From Cyanidiococcus yangmingshanensis (Eukaryota > Rhodophyta > Bangiophyceae > Cyanidiales > Cyanidiaceae), in assembly GCA_013995675.1 (NCBI GenBank), contig VWRR01000016.1:62001-126000 (forward strand): a stretch of 64,000 nucleotides of DNA, given 5' to 3'. The notes below the pieces were generated by a model that saw nothing but the letters and a program-made list of their open reading frames with translations, ran no database searches and was not told the DNA's origin. A program made the position numbers and the translations under genes. Shown here piece by piece: positions 33,652-44,720 of the stretch. The number at the start of each line of letters is the position of its first letter. Position 1 is the first letter of the stretch.

Positions 33652-35748
33652 ATGGGAACGAACTACATTAACAATGATAGTTTGGATAAGGAGAGAGCAG
33701 GTCTCGGTGAAACGTATCGTGAGTTCCCACGGGGTAGCTCAATTTACGAAGAGGATGTTACTCGTCTGGGTGGCGCTGCGAGTGTTGACCCTATGATGCT
33801 GAGTGGAAGCTACCCAGTGCTCAAGGAAACTACAAAGGGGCACCGGTCGGGAGGTTGGTGGCGCTTCTGGGCGCGTTCGCGAGCAGCGGAAGAAGACCCT
33901 GAAGCTGGCGACCTGAAAAAGCCGTTCGGTCAACAAGTCCCGAGTGAAACAACGTATACAACAGGGGTGACGGCTCGGAGAATTTCGGCTCTGGCCTGGT
34001 CATCGTCCGCAGTGATGATTACGATCGGAGCTATTGCTTCTATTCTGGAGGGCGCGACGCTACCAGCCTTCGCTATCGTATTCGGTCAAATGTTTCAAGT
34101 GTTCACGAAAAGCTCAAATGAAATTACCAGCCAGACTTGGAAATATTCCGTGGGTTTCGTTGGTATCGGCGTGTTCGAGTTTATTGTAGCTGGGGCGCGA
34201 ACTGCACTTTTTGGAATTGCGAGTGAACGGTTGGCCCGAGATCTGCGGATTGCGGCGTTCAGCAACCTGGTAGAACAGGATGTGACATATTTTGATCGTC
34301 GCAAAGCGGGGGAGCTCGGCGGCAAACTGAACAATGATGTGCAGGTGATCCAGTATTCGTTCTCGAAAATTGGGGCGGTGATGTTCAACTTGGCGCAGTG
34401 TCTGGTTGGTATTGTGGTGGCGTTCATTTTCGCACCTGCTTTAACCGGAGTCCTGATTGCCCTGTCTCCGTTGGTGGTCCTGGCGGGCGCCGCGCAAATG
34501 ATTGAGATGAGCGGTAATACGAAGAGAAGCTCAGAAGCGTATGCCAATGCTGGTTCGGTTGCCGCCGAGGTGTTTTCGAACATCCGCACAACCAAATCCT
34601 TTGAAGCAGAACGTCATGAAGCGGCGCGCTACGCGAGCAAACTGGACCCGCTCTATCGTCTGGGACGCCGACGCTACCTCTCGGATGGTCTCTTCTTTGG
34701 GTTGTCTATGCTCGTCATATTCAGTGTCTATGCGCTCGCATTATGGTGGGGCGGCGAACTTATCGCACGAGGCTCGTTGAACCTCGGTAACCTGCTAACG
34801 GCATTCTTTAGTGCGATCCTTGGATTCATGGGTGTCGGTCAAGCCGCCCAGGTGTGGCCAGATGTGACGCGAGGACTCGGTGCCGGTGGCGAGCTCTTTG
34901 CCATGGTCGATCGAGAGCCGCAATATCGTCGTCCAGATCCAGGCGTTGAGCCTGTCTACAGCCCCATGGTCCTGAATCGTGGCATTGTCTTCGACAAGGT
35001 ACATTTCCGGTATCCGACTCGATTGAATGTAGAGGTTTTGCGCGGTGTTTCGCTGACGATTCCAAGCGGCAAAACCGTGGCTATTGTCGGTGGAAGCGGT
35101 GCAGGAAAATCGACGGTCATTCAGCTACTGATGCGTTTCTATGACATCGAACCAGAGGGAGGTGGCATGCTGCTATTCGATGACATACCAGCATGGAACT
35201 ATGACTTTCATGCGCTTCGTAGTCGGATCGGTCTTGTTTCGCAGGAACCAGTCTTATTCTCGGGAACGATTCGTGATAATCTTTTGTATGGCAAACGAGA
35301 TGCCACCGAAGAGGAGATCATTCAGGCGTTGCGAGAGGCCAATGCCTACCAGTTTGTAATGGCATTGCCGGACGGCCTGGACACGGAAGTCGGAGAGCGC
35401 GGCCTTGCGCTGAGTGGTGGTCAAAAACAGCGAATCGCTATTGCGAGAGCAATTCTTAAGCGTCCAACGTTGCTCTGTCTGGACGAGAGCACCAGCGCGC
35501 TTGACGCTGAGAGCGAGGCGCTCGTTCAGGAAGCATTGGACCGGATGATGGCATCAGAGGGTGTCACAAGTGTCGTGATTGCTCATCGCCTCTCCACGGT
35601 GGCACGCTCTGATCTAATCCTTGTGATGCAGGATGGTGTTGTCGTTGAGCAGGGAAATCATGCAGAGCTGATGGCGTTGGGTCCATCTGGTGCCTACTAT
35701 CAACTCGTTCAGAAACAGTTATCGGGAGGCGAGATGAGCGCATCCTAA
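33652..35748 (+). CDS. ABCB-type half ABC transporter
   Basis: The 698-residue product has one transmembrane domain followed by one nucleotide-binding domain, the half-transporter layout of TAP/ABCB exporters. The membrane domain (about residues 100-410) has six hydrophobic segments, from ALAWSSSAVMITIGAIASIL to LSMLVIFSVYALALWWGGEL, and the coupling region DVTYFDRRKAGELGGKLNND. The NBD is intact: Walker A IVGGSGAGKST (about 478-488), Q-loop GLVSQEPVLFSGTIRDNLLY, signature LSGGQKQR (about 587), Walker B LLCLDESTSALD (about 607) and H-loop VIAHRLSTV (about 643). It therefore can act as a homodimer. The 100-residue N-terminus is polar and not an obvious mitochondrial or plastid targeting peptide. 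Substrate and membrane are unknown. The ATG at 33652 has gcgATGG context. Confidence 0.93.
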   Translation: MGTNYINNDSLDKERAGLGETYREFPRGSSIYEEDVTRLGGAASVDPMMLSGSYPVLKETTKGHRSGGWWRFWARSRAAEEDPEAGDLKKPFGQQVPSETTYTTGVTARRISALAWSSSAVMITIGAIASILEGATLPAFAIVFGQMFQVFTKSSNEITSQTWKYSVGFVGIGVFEFIVAGARTALFGIASERLARDLRIAAFSNLVEQDVTYFDRRKAGELGGKLNNDVQVIQYSFSKIGAVMFNLAQCLVGIVVAFIFAPALTGVLIALSPLVVLAGAAQMIEMSGNTKRSSEAYANAGSVAAEVFSNIRTTKSFEAERHEAARYASKLDPLYRLGRRRYLSDGLFFGLSMLVIFSVYALALWWGGELIARGSLNLGNLLTAFFSAILGFMGVGQAAQVWPDVTRGLGAGGELFAMVDREPQYRRPDPGVEPVYSPMVLNRGIVFDKVHFRYPTRLNVEVLRGVSLTIPSGKTVAIVGGSGAGKSTVIQLLMRFYDIEPEGGGMLLFDDIPAWNYDFHALRSRIGLVSQEPVLFSGTIRDNLLYGKRDATEEEIIQALREANAYQFVMALPDGLDTEVGERGLALSGGQKQRIAIARAILKRPTLLCLDESTSALDAESEALVQEALDRMMASEGVTSVVIAHRLSTVARSDLILVMQDGVVVEQGNHAELMALGPSGAYYQLVQKQLSGGEMSAS

Positions 35749-37196
35749 GACCGCCAACCCATCGCCATGGAAGCGCGATCCTTGTCTCCAGCAAACACGG
35801 GTTCACAAACCTGGACTTGCGTTGTCTTGATAGGCAACGACATCATCGGAAGAGTCCCATCGCGCTTCGATATGGAACGAAGCTCTCGCTGAGCCATTAT
35901 GTATCTGAGCACTGCGGACCGAGGTTGTCCTCGAAGACAGACCTAGTCGCTTCATGTTGACTCCAAAAGTAGAAAAAGGAACATTCGGGTCATCCGGCCA
36001 CACATATCGATTTCGGTTTCTAACCACGCTCGTTTAGCGTTTTGTGGGAATGCTTGCGTACACGATTCCGCTTCATTGCGTGTATCACGAAGCAGCTGCA
36101 GACCCGACTATGATTCTGACCATGATTATGATTCAGCAGAGGCCGTGTGTAGTGTAGCGTGCGGTCACGACGTTCAATGCGCTTTCGATCGAGAGCAACG
36201 ATGTAGACTCTCGCGCTGTCTGGCCCAGTTCGCGCTGTATGTACGTTGGGATTAAGTGAGAAGCAAGTTCGAAAACAGGCGCATGATCGAAACCTCAGCG
36301 TCCAATAATAAAAGAATTCCACTGTCATGCAAAGCGCAGTGGATAGCGAGCGTTACCGATCCCTGCGCTATCGACGCTACAAGTCACTTTTCTGAATATT
36401 GGGTTCCGATCGGACGCTCGCTTACCCTCGTGTCAACGATGGGGCTTGCAAGTAATCCAATGATGTCCAAGATCAGTTCTGGGAAGCTTTATCACCGTCA
36501 TCGTCTCCTGTCGAATCGAAGACAAGCTGGATACGAACACGCCCAAAATTCATGGCTCAATCCCTGTAGGTTCGTACCCGGAGTAGCGATACACGTCAGG
36601 GAGTCGTTCCGGTTATTGGTATACCGAGCGAACGACGCCAAAGAGACGCCCTCATGATCAACGCCCGCACGACTATCGCCGAAACGGTGGTTTGCGTCCT
36701 CGATCGACCCTGATCGTGCAACTCTTTTATCCGTGATCAACTGGAACAAAGTATGAATATGTCTCTCGACAAACAGCTTGTGTCCGTGGTTTCCGACAAC
36801 AAGGTGAACGAGGCCTCAAGCAAGACGATGTTCATCGTTCCTTGAGGCGACGTTAGGAGAACCTGGCTTGGTTGGCTCCGACTCAGTGCGTCATGGTTCT
36901 TGTTTACCCTTCTAGACACCTGATGAGTGCAATAAGCAAACTCTAAAAACGCCGTTCGTTCTTAAACCGTCATCAGAGCCGGATTCTCATACTCAACAAC
37001 AACGTCTGTCCTCCGCGCTCAGCAGGAGCGTCGCGTTCGACGGATGGAACCATCCCCCCCGGAGGCGAGGCAGCCAGCTGTTCGTCTTGTCGCAAGTCTG
37101 CAAGTGTTTTTTACAGGCTGCAACAGTAAGAGCGCTTTCTCCGAGCGTTAAAACACTGTGCTCTCTGGTCTCTATCTCTCGCACTTTCAAACAAAA
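35749..37196. other. intergenic region, no gene seen
   Basis: This lies between two plus-strand genes. Several open frames of up to 133 codons have no motif or coding-like composition. A GGTTCGTACCC word near 36570 resembles a tRNA B box but lacks the conserved A and has no matching A box, so no tRNA is called. Confidence 0.5.
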
Positions 37197-38132
37197 ATGA
37201 GTCTTTCCGTTCAGCATAGATCGGGAAAAGAACTCTTGCGTCTGCCTTTACAAGGGCCCGGAGCTGTCCAGACTGTCGACGAGGTCAAGGAGGCACTCCA
37301 GAGGGACGGGCCGCGGGTGCACTGGCGGCGGCAGCGGCTGACCCTACCGTCAACAGCAACCAAGACCTCCTCGGTACGCGGCGTCCTTGAATCAGGTCAT
37401 CGTCTTGATGAATATGGGATCAGTGTCAAAAGCGCACAGACAGAGTACGTGGTTCACTTCAAGGATCTCGGGCCGCAGGTATCGTGGCGAGGGGTCTTCG
37501 TTGCAGAATACCTCGGACCTTTGGTACTTTTTCCGATCATTTTTATTGCGCAACTCGGAGGTGGTGACGCGTTCAAAGGATGGGATCGAGCGCATCCTTA
37601 TCAAAGAGCGGCGCTGGTAGCTTGGACGATACACTTCGCCAAGCGAGAACTGGAGACGCTCTTTGTCCATCGGTTCTCGAATGCGACAATGCCCTGGCGG
37701 AATCTGGTGAAGAATTGCATGTATTACTGGGGATTTGCTGCCTATGTGGCCTATTTTGTGTGTCATCCGCAATACACGCCCGTTGCGTCTCATGCTCAGT
37801 TCTGGGCGGGCGTGGTCCTTTTCTCGCTCAGTGAGCTAGGCAACCTGGTTTGCCACTGGAGGCTGCGCCAACTGCGTCCACCGGGTACCCGAGTGCGACA
37901 GATTCCGCACGGTTTTCTCTTCGAGTTTGTCTCGTGCCCAAATTACACGTGCGAAGTCGTCGCCTGGCTTGGATTCAACATGATGACGCAAACCGTAGCC
38001 GGTACCCTATTCATGATTGTCGGTGCTGCGCAAATGATGATCTGGGCGAATGGCAAACATCGCAGCTACCTCAGGGAGTTTGGGGCAATGTATCCCCGCT
38101 TTCGAAAGCGTATGATCCCATTCTTGTGGTGA
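37197..38132 (+). CDS. TECR: very-long-chain trans-2,3-enoyl-CoA reductase
   Basis: TECR/Tsc13/CER10 performs the last reduction of the ER fatty-acid elongase cycle using NADPH. The 311-residue product matches the family in length (human about 308). An N-terminal ubiquitin-like part (residues about 1-85, with LLRLPLQGPGAVQTVDEVKE) is followed by FKDLGPQVSWRGVFVAEYLG, the conserved FAKRELETLFVHRFSNATMP and YYWGFAAYVAYF. The steroid-5-alpha-reductase-type C-terminus reads IPHGFLFEFVSCPNYTCEV then SYLREFGAMYPRFRKRMIPF. At least five hydrophobic segments are visible. The frame is open further 5' only through GTG; the ATG at 37197, in an aaaaATGA context, aligns with the family start. The gene is convergent with the cupin gene, about 230 bases apart. 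Confidence 0.95.
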   Translation: MSLSVQHRSGKELLRLPLQGPGAVQTVDEVKEALQRDGPRVHWRRQRLTLPSTATKTSSVRGVLESGHRLDEYGISVKSAQTEYVVHFKDLGPQVSWRGVFVAEYLGPLVLFPIIFIAQLGGGDAFKGWDRAHPYQRAALVAWTIHFAKRELETLFVHRFSNATMPWRNLVKNCMYYWGFAAYVAYFVCHPQYTPVASHAQFWAGVVLFSLSELGNLVCHWRLRQLRPPGTRVRQIPHGFLFEFVSCPNYTCEVVAWLGFNMMTQTVAGTLFMIVGAAQMMIWANGKHRSYLREFGAMYPRFRKRMIPFLW

Positions 38133-38359
38133 GCGACGTACACACTTGTACCACCCGTGTCCGTCATCTCACTCGTAGCCAGTCGTCATGGTCATGATCT
38201 TCTTCGACAGGCTGATTATTCGGCGACATATGGTTCTGGCGCCGTGCGTTAGGGATGCCAAACTCAGAAAAAGATTGTAGAGTATGCATCAGAACAGCGC
38301 AAAACTGGAGCTGCTGACGTGCAAACTGGAACGTTCGCAAAGAGATTGGCACGGTATCT

Positions 38360-39166
38360 TCATGCTTGGTTGGGTAACACATCTTCCGAGGTTTCCATGT
38401 ATGGTCGAAGCTCAACCACGAGCGTGCCAACAACAAGGTCACGCATATTCTCCCCGGCCTGGAAGAAGCGAACACGCTCCTTGGTAAGCGCCGTCAAGTG
38501 GGCGATATCTGTTGTGTTCCACCGTTCATCCAGTGGGGTATTCCAGTCTACCAAAATGCCGGAGAACGGTAGCTGGAGCGCTGAAACACCCTTGCGCAAG
38601 CACCAGAGACGCATACGATCGCACACAGGCTCTGGGATCCTCTCCGCAACCGCCTCTATCGATTGGACACTAGCGGCTTTGTGTCCGCAAAACGCCGACG
38701 GATACTCCAAGAACTCGATCCCAACAAAGAGCGAAGTAGGCGAGGCACTGCCTGAAGTCGTTAGCCCCTGCTCTGCATCCTCGCGCCGATAACAGACACG
38801 ATGCACGAGTGGTGTTCGATCTCGGGCGTGCCACCGCCCGAACACCTCATGCCGCCTCGCATCGTGCCGATAAACTTCCGTGCGTGCATCCTGCAAGCTG
38901 GGATCCACAAAATACTCATTCCACAAACATGCGTCACGAAGAGTAAGATAGAGTGTATCTCTCCGATGGCGATGATAAAGGGTACAGTTTCCCGTTGCGA
39001 GAATGCCAGCATAGACACGCACCCAAGGCGTTCGAAAGAGCTCCGGATGACTTGGCTCGTCCTCCACTTCGACACAGTGCACCTGACGTGCGCGGAAGAC
39101 TGGCTCGCGTTGACACAGACACTCTTTCAGACAGACCGCAGTCGACGAGTCCGTACAAACGTCCAT
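38360..39166 (-). CDS. cupin-superfamily protein
   Basis: The product has about 268 residues from the ATG at 39166. The central region follows a cupin barrel: FRARQVHCVEVEDEPSHPEL, TPWVRVYAGIL, then CTLYHRHRRDTLYLTL with the metal-ligand style HxH and a following acidic residue, and later FGRWHARDRTPLVHRVCYR with a second histidine-containing strand. The C-terminal part (VGIEFLEYPSAFCG, SALQLPFSGILVDWNT, LVVGTLVVELRPYMETS) is coherent and looks genuine. Plant RmlC-like cupins of unknown function have a similar VRVYxxxxxxxxTLYHRH pattern, as I recall. The frame is open to an ATG at 39430, but that extension runs through an (AC)7 microsatellite (39181-39194) that encodes VCVCVFVF-like sequence, so the shorter start is preferred. 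Substrate unknown. Confidence 0.6.
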   Translation of the reverse strand: MDVCTDSSTAVCLKECLCQREPVFRARQVHCVEVEDEPSHPELFRTPWVRVYAGILATGNCTLYHRHRRDTLYLTLRDACLWNEYFVDPSLQDARTEVYRHDARRHEVFGRWHARDRTPLVHRVCYRREDAEQGLTTSGSASPTSLFVGIEFLEYPSAFCGHKAASVQSIEAVAERIPEPVCDRMRLWCLRKGVSALQLPFSGILVDWNTPLDERWNTTDIAHLTALTKERVRFFQAGENMRDLVVGTLVVELRPYMETSEDVLPNQA

Positions 39167-39180
39167 GTCGATGAACACAA

Positions 39181-39194
39181 ACACACACACACAC
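39181..39194. repeat. (AC)7 dinucleotide repeat
   Basis: A short pure CA/TG microsatellite lies immediately upstream of the preferred start of the cupin gene. Confidence 0.9.
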
Positions 39195-39430
39195 TGATTA
39201 AAGTCGACACAACCAAACAACGACGTATTTCGAAAGTCGACAAGGGCGCTTTGGCAGAACACCGCTGCAGACTTGTAGCGGAGCGACGGCGTTCGCGCCC
39301 TTTCGACGAACGGGTAGCGGCCAGCGCTGTGTCTGTGCAGACACAAACGACTGCGACCTCGTCTCGAGTCAGGTTGGATGTCATTCATCCAGCTTGGTTG
39401 TTGTCGCCTTTCGATGCCCAAGGCAAGCAT

Positions 39431-40519
39431 TCATTCATTGCAGCCGGTACGCGATGCCAATGCTCCTCTGATCGGACTCCAAGACGGCCTGGTCTAAGAC
39501 GGCGTTTGGAGTAGTAGCCCTACGACGTCAAGTCGATGAACGGGACGCCAAGTCAAGGTTGATCACACGATCTTACCTTAACATGCACGCTTCTGTTGTG
39601 CGCGACGCTCACTCCAGGCAGAGCATTTCATTCACGGGTTTGCATGTCGTGATTGCTGTGCACCGATATGGGCTTTGTTTGGCGGATCAGGGTAAAAGTA
39701 TCGTGGCCATGGTCGCTTCAACCTGGCACGGTTTGTTCGTTGCATCGAACGAGTCGCGAGCCACTGCAAGGTTCGTGATGGATGCCCTCTCGAGCCGTGA
39801 CCTGAGTGCAGTGCTCAACAGCACGCCATCATACCGACCATGATCATTCCTGAACGTTCTCTATCGTTCACGTCGTCATCAACAAAGGACGGTTTCATAC
39901 CGACCATAGCGGTCATTGATCAATCTCATCAATCATTCACGTTGTAACGATCAAAGGAAGCGTCTATCATGGTCATCTCGATGAGTATGCTGTGGCCGCT
40001 TCGAGAGGAGCAACGCATGCGGCCATCTCGTCTGGGCCGCTAACCGCATCGCCTGACAGTGACAGGTACCGAAGCTGCAAGAGATTTTGAGGTTCCCTTA
40101 CAGAAACTTTTGTCGACATCATTTCTAAACGGTGGTCTGGAGCAGTCGCGAAAAATTCTTATTGGTTGCTCACTAGCTGGACGTGGTCGTGTTCAAGTTG
40201 CTGGCTGGTGTGCCCTCTGGAGAGAACGCGCTTCTGGACGGCTATTGGCAGTCTAACGAGGTCGCACTGTTGCACGCGTACTGCTCTGTGCTGATCTGGC
40301 CTCGTTGGGTGACTGCGCGAGCCTCGTAGTGGATTGTTTGGGTGTCTCGTGCGAAAGCTCGGCGTTTGAGGGCGTACGTTCCTGCCTAGGCTGGTGGCGT
40401 GCTACGCCAGACACGTAGAGTGGTGTTCACTGGCTCTGTTTGTTCTTGAAGCGTTTCTGTGCAATACGTCCAGTTTGGGTCTGCGAGGACGCCGGACAGG
40501 GGAACAGACTTGAGAGGCG
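39431..40519. other. intergenic region with a 66-base imperfect tandem duplication
   Basis: No gene is supported. At 39830-39895 and 39896-39961 two diverged copies of one unit occur: both start CATACCGACCAT, and both carry (G/A)TTCACGT(C/T)GT followed by ATCAAAGGA-like sequence near their ends. The remainder shows nothing recognisable. Confidence 0.5.
39830..39961. repeat. imperfect tandem repeat, period about 66
   Basis: Two adjacent copies begin at 39830 and 39896 with the same 12 bases (CATACCGACCAT), followed by diverged but alignable sequence and a second shared block (TTCACGT-GT then CAAAGGA). Seen directly; function unknown. Confidence 0.65.
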
Positions 40520-41422
40520 ATGCAGAAAACTGAGCTTTTGGCGCCGAAGAGCGGCTCTGGGATACAGACGAGTGCCGACAGCGTTGATGACTGCCAGGCA
40601 CCAGGCGCGCTCGAACAAGGTGTTGCACAAGGCACTTCCTTCGACGATCACAACGCGCTGCCAGCAGTCTCTCACCCTCGCAAGCTCACTGAGACACCTG
40701 TAACACACTTTTATATTACTGGTTTCGGTCGCTTTGCGCTTATCGAGGACAACCCAACCGAAACGATCGTACATCGCCTTCGAGCCATGTTCGAAGACTC
40801 GACCGTGCAGGCGGCATGGCGACAACGACTGGTTCATATCGCTGACCTGCAAGTGCTGAAAGTGTCCGCCACAGCCGTTCATGAGGCCATTGCGGACATG
40901 AAAGCACGCTGCATAAAGGCGCAGCAAGCACTAAAGAGCTCGCCGTGCGCCGGTCGCAACCCTGTTTGCTTCATCCACCTGGGTGTCGACGTCTCCGCGG
41001 ACGGTTTCAGCATCGAGAGGGTCGCAGTGAACGAGGCCATGTTTCGTTTTCCAGACGAGTGTGGCTGGCAGCCAACGATACCCGTCCCGGTGGTAGATAC
41101 CGAACCACTTGGCGCCCAATACACACATGACTTGGATGCATTATCGGCAATCTGTGCACGAACTCGATCTCGGTTGCTTGAGCGGGGCCTCAATTCGTCG
41201 CCAATACGAATCGGCAACGATGCAGGTCGTTTCCTGTGTAATTACTTGTTTTACCTTTCGGCGCATGAACGAGTCCTCTCCAATGGGGAGATTCTCTGGC
41301 AGACCCATTTTGTGCACTGCCCAACAACGCGCGTCGCTTCTTTGGAGAACCAAATGGAAACGCTCTTGGCATTTTTATGTGCTATTGCGGAATGGAATGC
41401 ACAGCATGATATAGCGAATTAG
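40520..41422 (+). CDS. pyroglutamyl-peptidase I-like protein (peptidase C15)
   Basis: The family removes N-terminal pyroglutamate from peptides with a Glu-Cys-His triad. In this 300-residue product the first strand FYITGFGRFALIEDNPTETI (residues 64-83) matches the TGFGPFxxxxxNPS start. FIHLGVDVSADGFSIERVAV supplies the likely catalytic Glu166. DAGRFLCNYLFYLSAH supplies Cys240, and HFVHCP supplies His266. The triad is complete. An N-terminal extension of about 60 residues precedes the domain; it is polar and not an obvious targeting peptide. The substrate loop reads RFALIEDNP where typical enzymes have PFGG, so specificity may differ. The ATG at 40520 is the first in frame. Confidence 0.85.
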   Translation: MQKTELLAPKSGSGIQTSADSVDDCQAPGALEQGVAQGTSFDDHNALPAVSHPRKLTETPVTHFYITGFGRFALIEDNPTETIVHRLRAMFEDSTVQAAWRQRLVHIADLQVLKVSATAVHEAIADMKARCIKAQQALKSSPCAGRNPVCFIHLGVDVSADGFSIERVAVNEAMFRFPDECGWQPTIPVPVVDTEPLGAQYTHDLDALSAICARTRSRLLERGLNSSPIRIGNDAGRFLCNYLFYLSAHERVLSNGEILWQTHFVHCPTTRVASLENQMETLLAFLCAIAEWNAQHDIAN

Positions 41423-42262
41423 GTTCTCTCCATGCAGCGGACGCTCTTAAACTTCTTTCAACGGATCATGGCTCTCTTTCTCGCTACGGGGCGAAAATGC
41501 TGTACGCTTGGCTTCCAGTATGGTGGCGGATGAAGCGATTCCAGCAGATGGATAGAAATTGATGTCGCGAAGCTTTCTGCGAGTCTGCGAAGCGCACACC
41601 CGTTTGGTATCTAGGGACTGAATTCCAAGGGCGCTCTCTCTCTCGTTGGAGTGCAACTCCGTCGAGGGCAAGCCCAAGATACCACGATATCGCGCATGTA
41701 AGAGCATTTGTGTTCAGTGGTGCCCCAGTTGAACGCACGAATAGGTCACGACATGGCATTCAATACCGCGGTCGCTTGACGCCCATCAACAAGTGCATCA
41801 CGAGTGGCATCCGGCCACATGTGGGGCCCAAGACAGGGATCAGAGGCATCTCGGTTTCGATCTCATGTGACTATCTGCAAATGAACCTGTCCTATCGGAT
41901 CGAGGAGCGAAAAAAACCTGATGCACTAGGCACCATCCAACGTATTTCAGATCCCTCCCGTGACTCAACGGGAGAAAGGGTCGCCAAAAGCCATCCAAGC
42001 CGTACCGCAGACAAGCGCACTGGCTGACGATACCGGCATTGGTTGTCAACTTGGGCATATTCGCGTGCAAGTGCGGTCATCCTTTTCGCTGATCCGGTTG
42101 CATACGGCGTTGAAGATTCGACTGTGAACGGACGAAGCGCTGGTCACATCCATCAACGCAACTTTGCCTGTTTCGACAACCAACCTCAGCGGTGTTCGCG
42201 TTGGATGCAACTTTTGAGCGCATACTCTCGGGGATACCAACACGATCTGTTTGCAGGCCATG
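41423..42262. other. intergenic region, no gene seen
   Basis: This lies between the convergent 3' ends of the C15 peptidase-like gene and GID8. Open frames of up to 105 codons have no motif. Confidence 0.5.
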
Positions 42263-43096
42263 CTAGCTTGACAGATTGGTTGACGGTCCCTGTTCGGTCG
42301 CGGTCGACGTTACTGTTGCCGATGGCTCGCGAAGCGTGCCCGACTCCCAGTCCAACTCCGGGAAAGTGACGCCACGGCTCTGTAGATCACGCTCAGCGTG
42401 CCGCAAGAGTCGGACAAGTCGGGGTAATTTGTGTGAGATCTCTTGGTTCTGGCTCGCCAAAATTGCAGCATTGAGCTCACTAGCCAAACGAGCCCTTTGT
42501 CGCTCATCGAAAAGGTCACGAAACGCGTCCGAGTCTGCATGTTCGTTGGCGTCGTAGATAAGCAGCGCCATCGTTCGTTCAAGCTCTTCCAGATACCGTT
42601 CGTCCTCTTGTCCACGAGGTGCTAGCTCCGACTGCGCAAACGCTATGGCCTCTTCCGTCTGGCCACGTCGAATCAGCTCAATCAGTCGCTGTTGCTGCAG
42701 GTGAAAGTGGAGAGTAGGGTTAGCGTCTAGAATCTCTGGGTTCATATCGTTCACCCGTTCGATGGCTTCCGAAGTGGCACCTTTTTGGACGAGCGCTCGA
42801 GCCTCTAGCCGTTGCTGCGTCGCACTTAGGTCCACCCCTGGCTCAGTACCAGACTCGCTGGCGAACGCAGAGGCAGCGTCCGCGTAGCCCTCGACAACCA
42901 GGTAGTTCATCACGAGGCGGTTAATGTCCCGCTTCCCTATGCGAACTTGTCGCATGCGCGCCTCCCAGTCGCTGACGGAGAAGACCTGCCGCGGTCCAAC
43001 GGGAGCAGCGTTTGCCCTGGTCGTGTCAGCTGTGACCGTGTCTGTTGTGCCCGAACCACCACGGTTATCGACACGTCCAGGCTGAGTTGTTGCCAT
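42263..43096 (-). CDS. GID8: GID8/TWA1-like LisH-CTLH-CRA protein
   Basis: GID8 is a core scaffold subunit of the GID/CTLH ubiquitin ligase. The 277-residue product has a disordered Thr/Gly-rich N-terminus. SVSDWEARMRQVRIGKRDI then leads into the LisH motif (about 54-86, LVMNYLVVEGYADAASAFAS), the CTLH region (about 92-152, ALVQKGATSEAIERVNDMNP and LHFHLQQQRLIELIRRGQTE) and the CRA helices (FAQSELAPRG, ELERTMALLIYD, LASELNAAILASQNQE). Order and spacing fit GID8 (228 residues in human) rather than RanBPM, since no SPRY domain is present. The ATG at 43096 (MATTQPGR) is chosen. The frame is open 64 codons further 5' but without ATG support, and that part crosses a (CA)6 repeat. Confidence 0.9.
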   Translation of the reverse strand: MATTQPGRVDNRGGSGTTDTVTADTTRANAAPVGPRQVFSVSDWEARMRQVRIGKRDINRLVMNYLVVEGYADAASAFASESGTEPGVDLSATQQRLEARALVQKGATSEAIERVNDMNPEILDANPTLHFHLQQQRLIELIRRGQTEEAIAFAQSELAPRGQEDERYLEELERTMALLIYDANEHADSDAFRDLFDERQRARLASELNAAILASQNQEISHKLPRLVRLLRHAERDLQSRGVTFPELDWESGTLREPSATVTSTATEQGPSTNLSS

Positions 43097-44720
43097 GACT
43101 TCCGTGCGGACGCTTCTTGAACCAGTTGAGAGCGATAACACACACACACACCAAGAGACTAGGTATCTATTTCGGAAGAGCCCAGCCAACAGTGCGACTG
43201 CTGCGGAATGGGCGCACTCGCGGCAAACCGAGTCATGGCTCGCTCGTCTCCAGACCTGTTTCCGGACGACATCATCTCTACAGACCATGATAGACAGGGT
43301 CTTGAATGCCTTTGGTATCGTGCAGAGATAGAATTATATATGGCAAGTGAATTGGCGTCATCATGTTGCGAGTTTGAGATGAAGATAAACGAGTTCTGCC
43401 GTTGATAGCTCGCGGAGGAAAGCGGCGCTCCGTTTTGTACTCTGTTGATCATCTGTTTTCAATCGTATCTGGAGATGATTGCAAACCAAACTAGACCAGA
43501 CCGGAGCGGCGCTGTTGCACTGATAGGGGGCGGTGGCCAACGATTCCCGTCAAGTGGTCGTATGCCTCATCTGGATCCAAGGTAAGAAGACATGTCATGG
43601 GTAAATCGTCTGGCATCCCCGACCGCTGCGAGCGCATCAGAGAGCAGACCCATTCAAAATTGTTTGTCTTGTAAAGAGTGCGAATGCGTCTTTATCGGTA
43701 TCTATCGCGTCCTGGCAGCGCTGCTGTGAGAGCGAGCTCTTGGTTGCAGGCAACTCTAGGGATCAACCCGACGCACCACGACACCGCTAGGCCTCGTTTG
43801 GCGAGTCGCCATGTATCCATACACTCGACGGTGTGAATCATAGCCACATCGACTGGCTTTTCGGATGCCAGCCACCAAAAAATGCATGCGATAACGCGTA
43901 TACAGCTTACGAGCTAGCGAACAGGCCAGTTCTAGTCCGGATATGATCTGGACAGCCTTTATTCTCTTTTTATTCGCGCTCCAGTCTGAAACCCGCTCGC
44001 TCGAGTCAATTTGGCTTCGAGCGTCTCTACATAGTGAGCATGATGGAGCGTTTGTTGCTGGTTATGAACGAGCTGTTGACGTCCTCGAGGCGAGCCCGGC
44101 AGGAAGGTTCACATGAGACCCCAGCCAGTTACCTGCGAAGGACTCCTGTCCGAGATGCAGAATTTTCTGAGGAGACGTCGTGCACGACAAACAGCAGAGA
44201 GCACTGGTCATTTCTCGAATGGTTTCCCTCCATCAAACATCTGAATGTGACTAGAATGGATCATCAAGTCGCAGTACCGTCCGTACGCGAGATATCCAGG
44301 TCCGAACGAACACCAAGAACTTGGCTCTTTTCGTGGTCGCCAACTCACCTCGGCTACCAAGAGATCAAGACCGAAAAACCCATCGTTCATGAAGCGTAAT
44401 CTTTTCCTGATCTTCTGGTCACAGTCTAGGAATACCATTCTTCATCAATCCTCATAAGCGTTTCATATCTGTCTCCGATACGTACAGACAGCGTCTCTCG
44501 AGATTAGCTCACCGAAGCACCAGCGCAACGCGTTTGAGGGCGAGACGCAAAGGCTTTGGAAGCGCGCGCTCAACGACAATCCTTATCCAGAGACCCGCTT
44601 TTTTTAAAACGAACTTGCTCCATAGCACTCATCATTTCGGAGGGAGACTTGACACAGAACTACGTGGACAAGTGAGTGCATGTGCCTTTTCTGACAAGTT
44701 CCATATAACTTCAGCATGCT
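43097..44720. other. divergent intergenic region, no gene seen
   Basis: This separates the starts of GID8 and the membrane protein at 44721. A (CA)6 tract lies at 43139-43150. Small open frames (the largest is 121 codons at 44034-44399) lack any motif. Confidence 0.5.

Noticed and set aside
36560-36575. tRNA B-box-like word GGTTCGTACCC
   Set aside because: Lacks the conserved A after the G, no A box at the right distance and no acceptor stem pairing.
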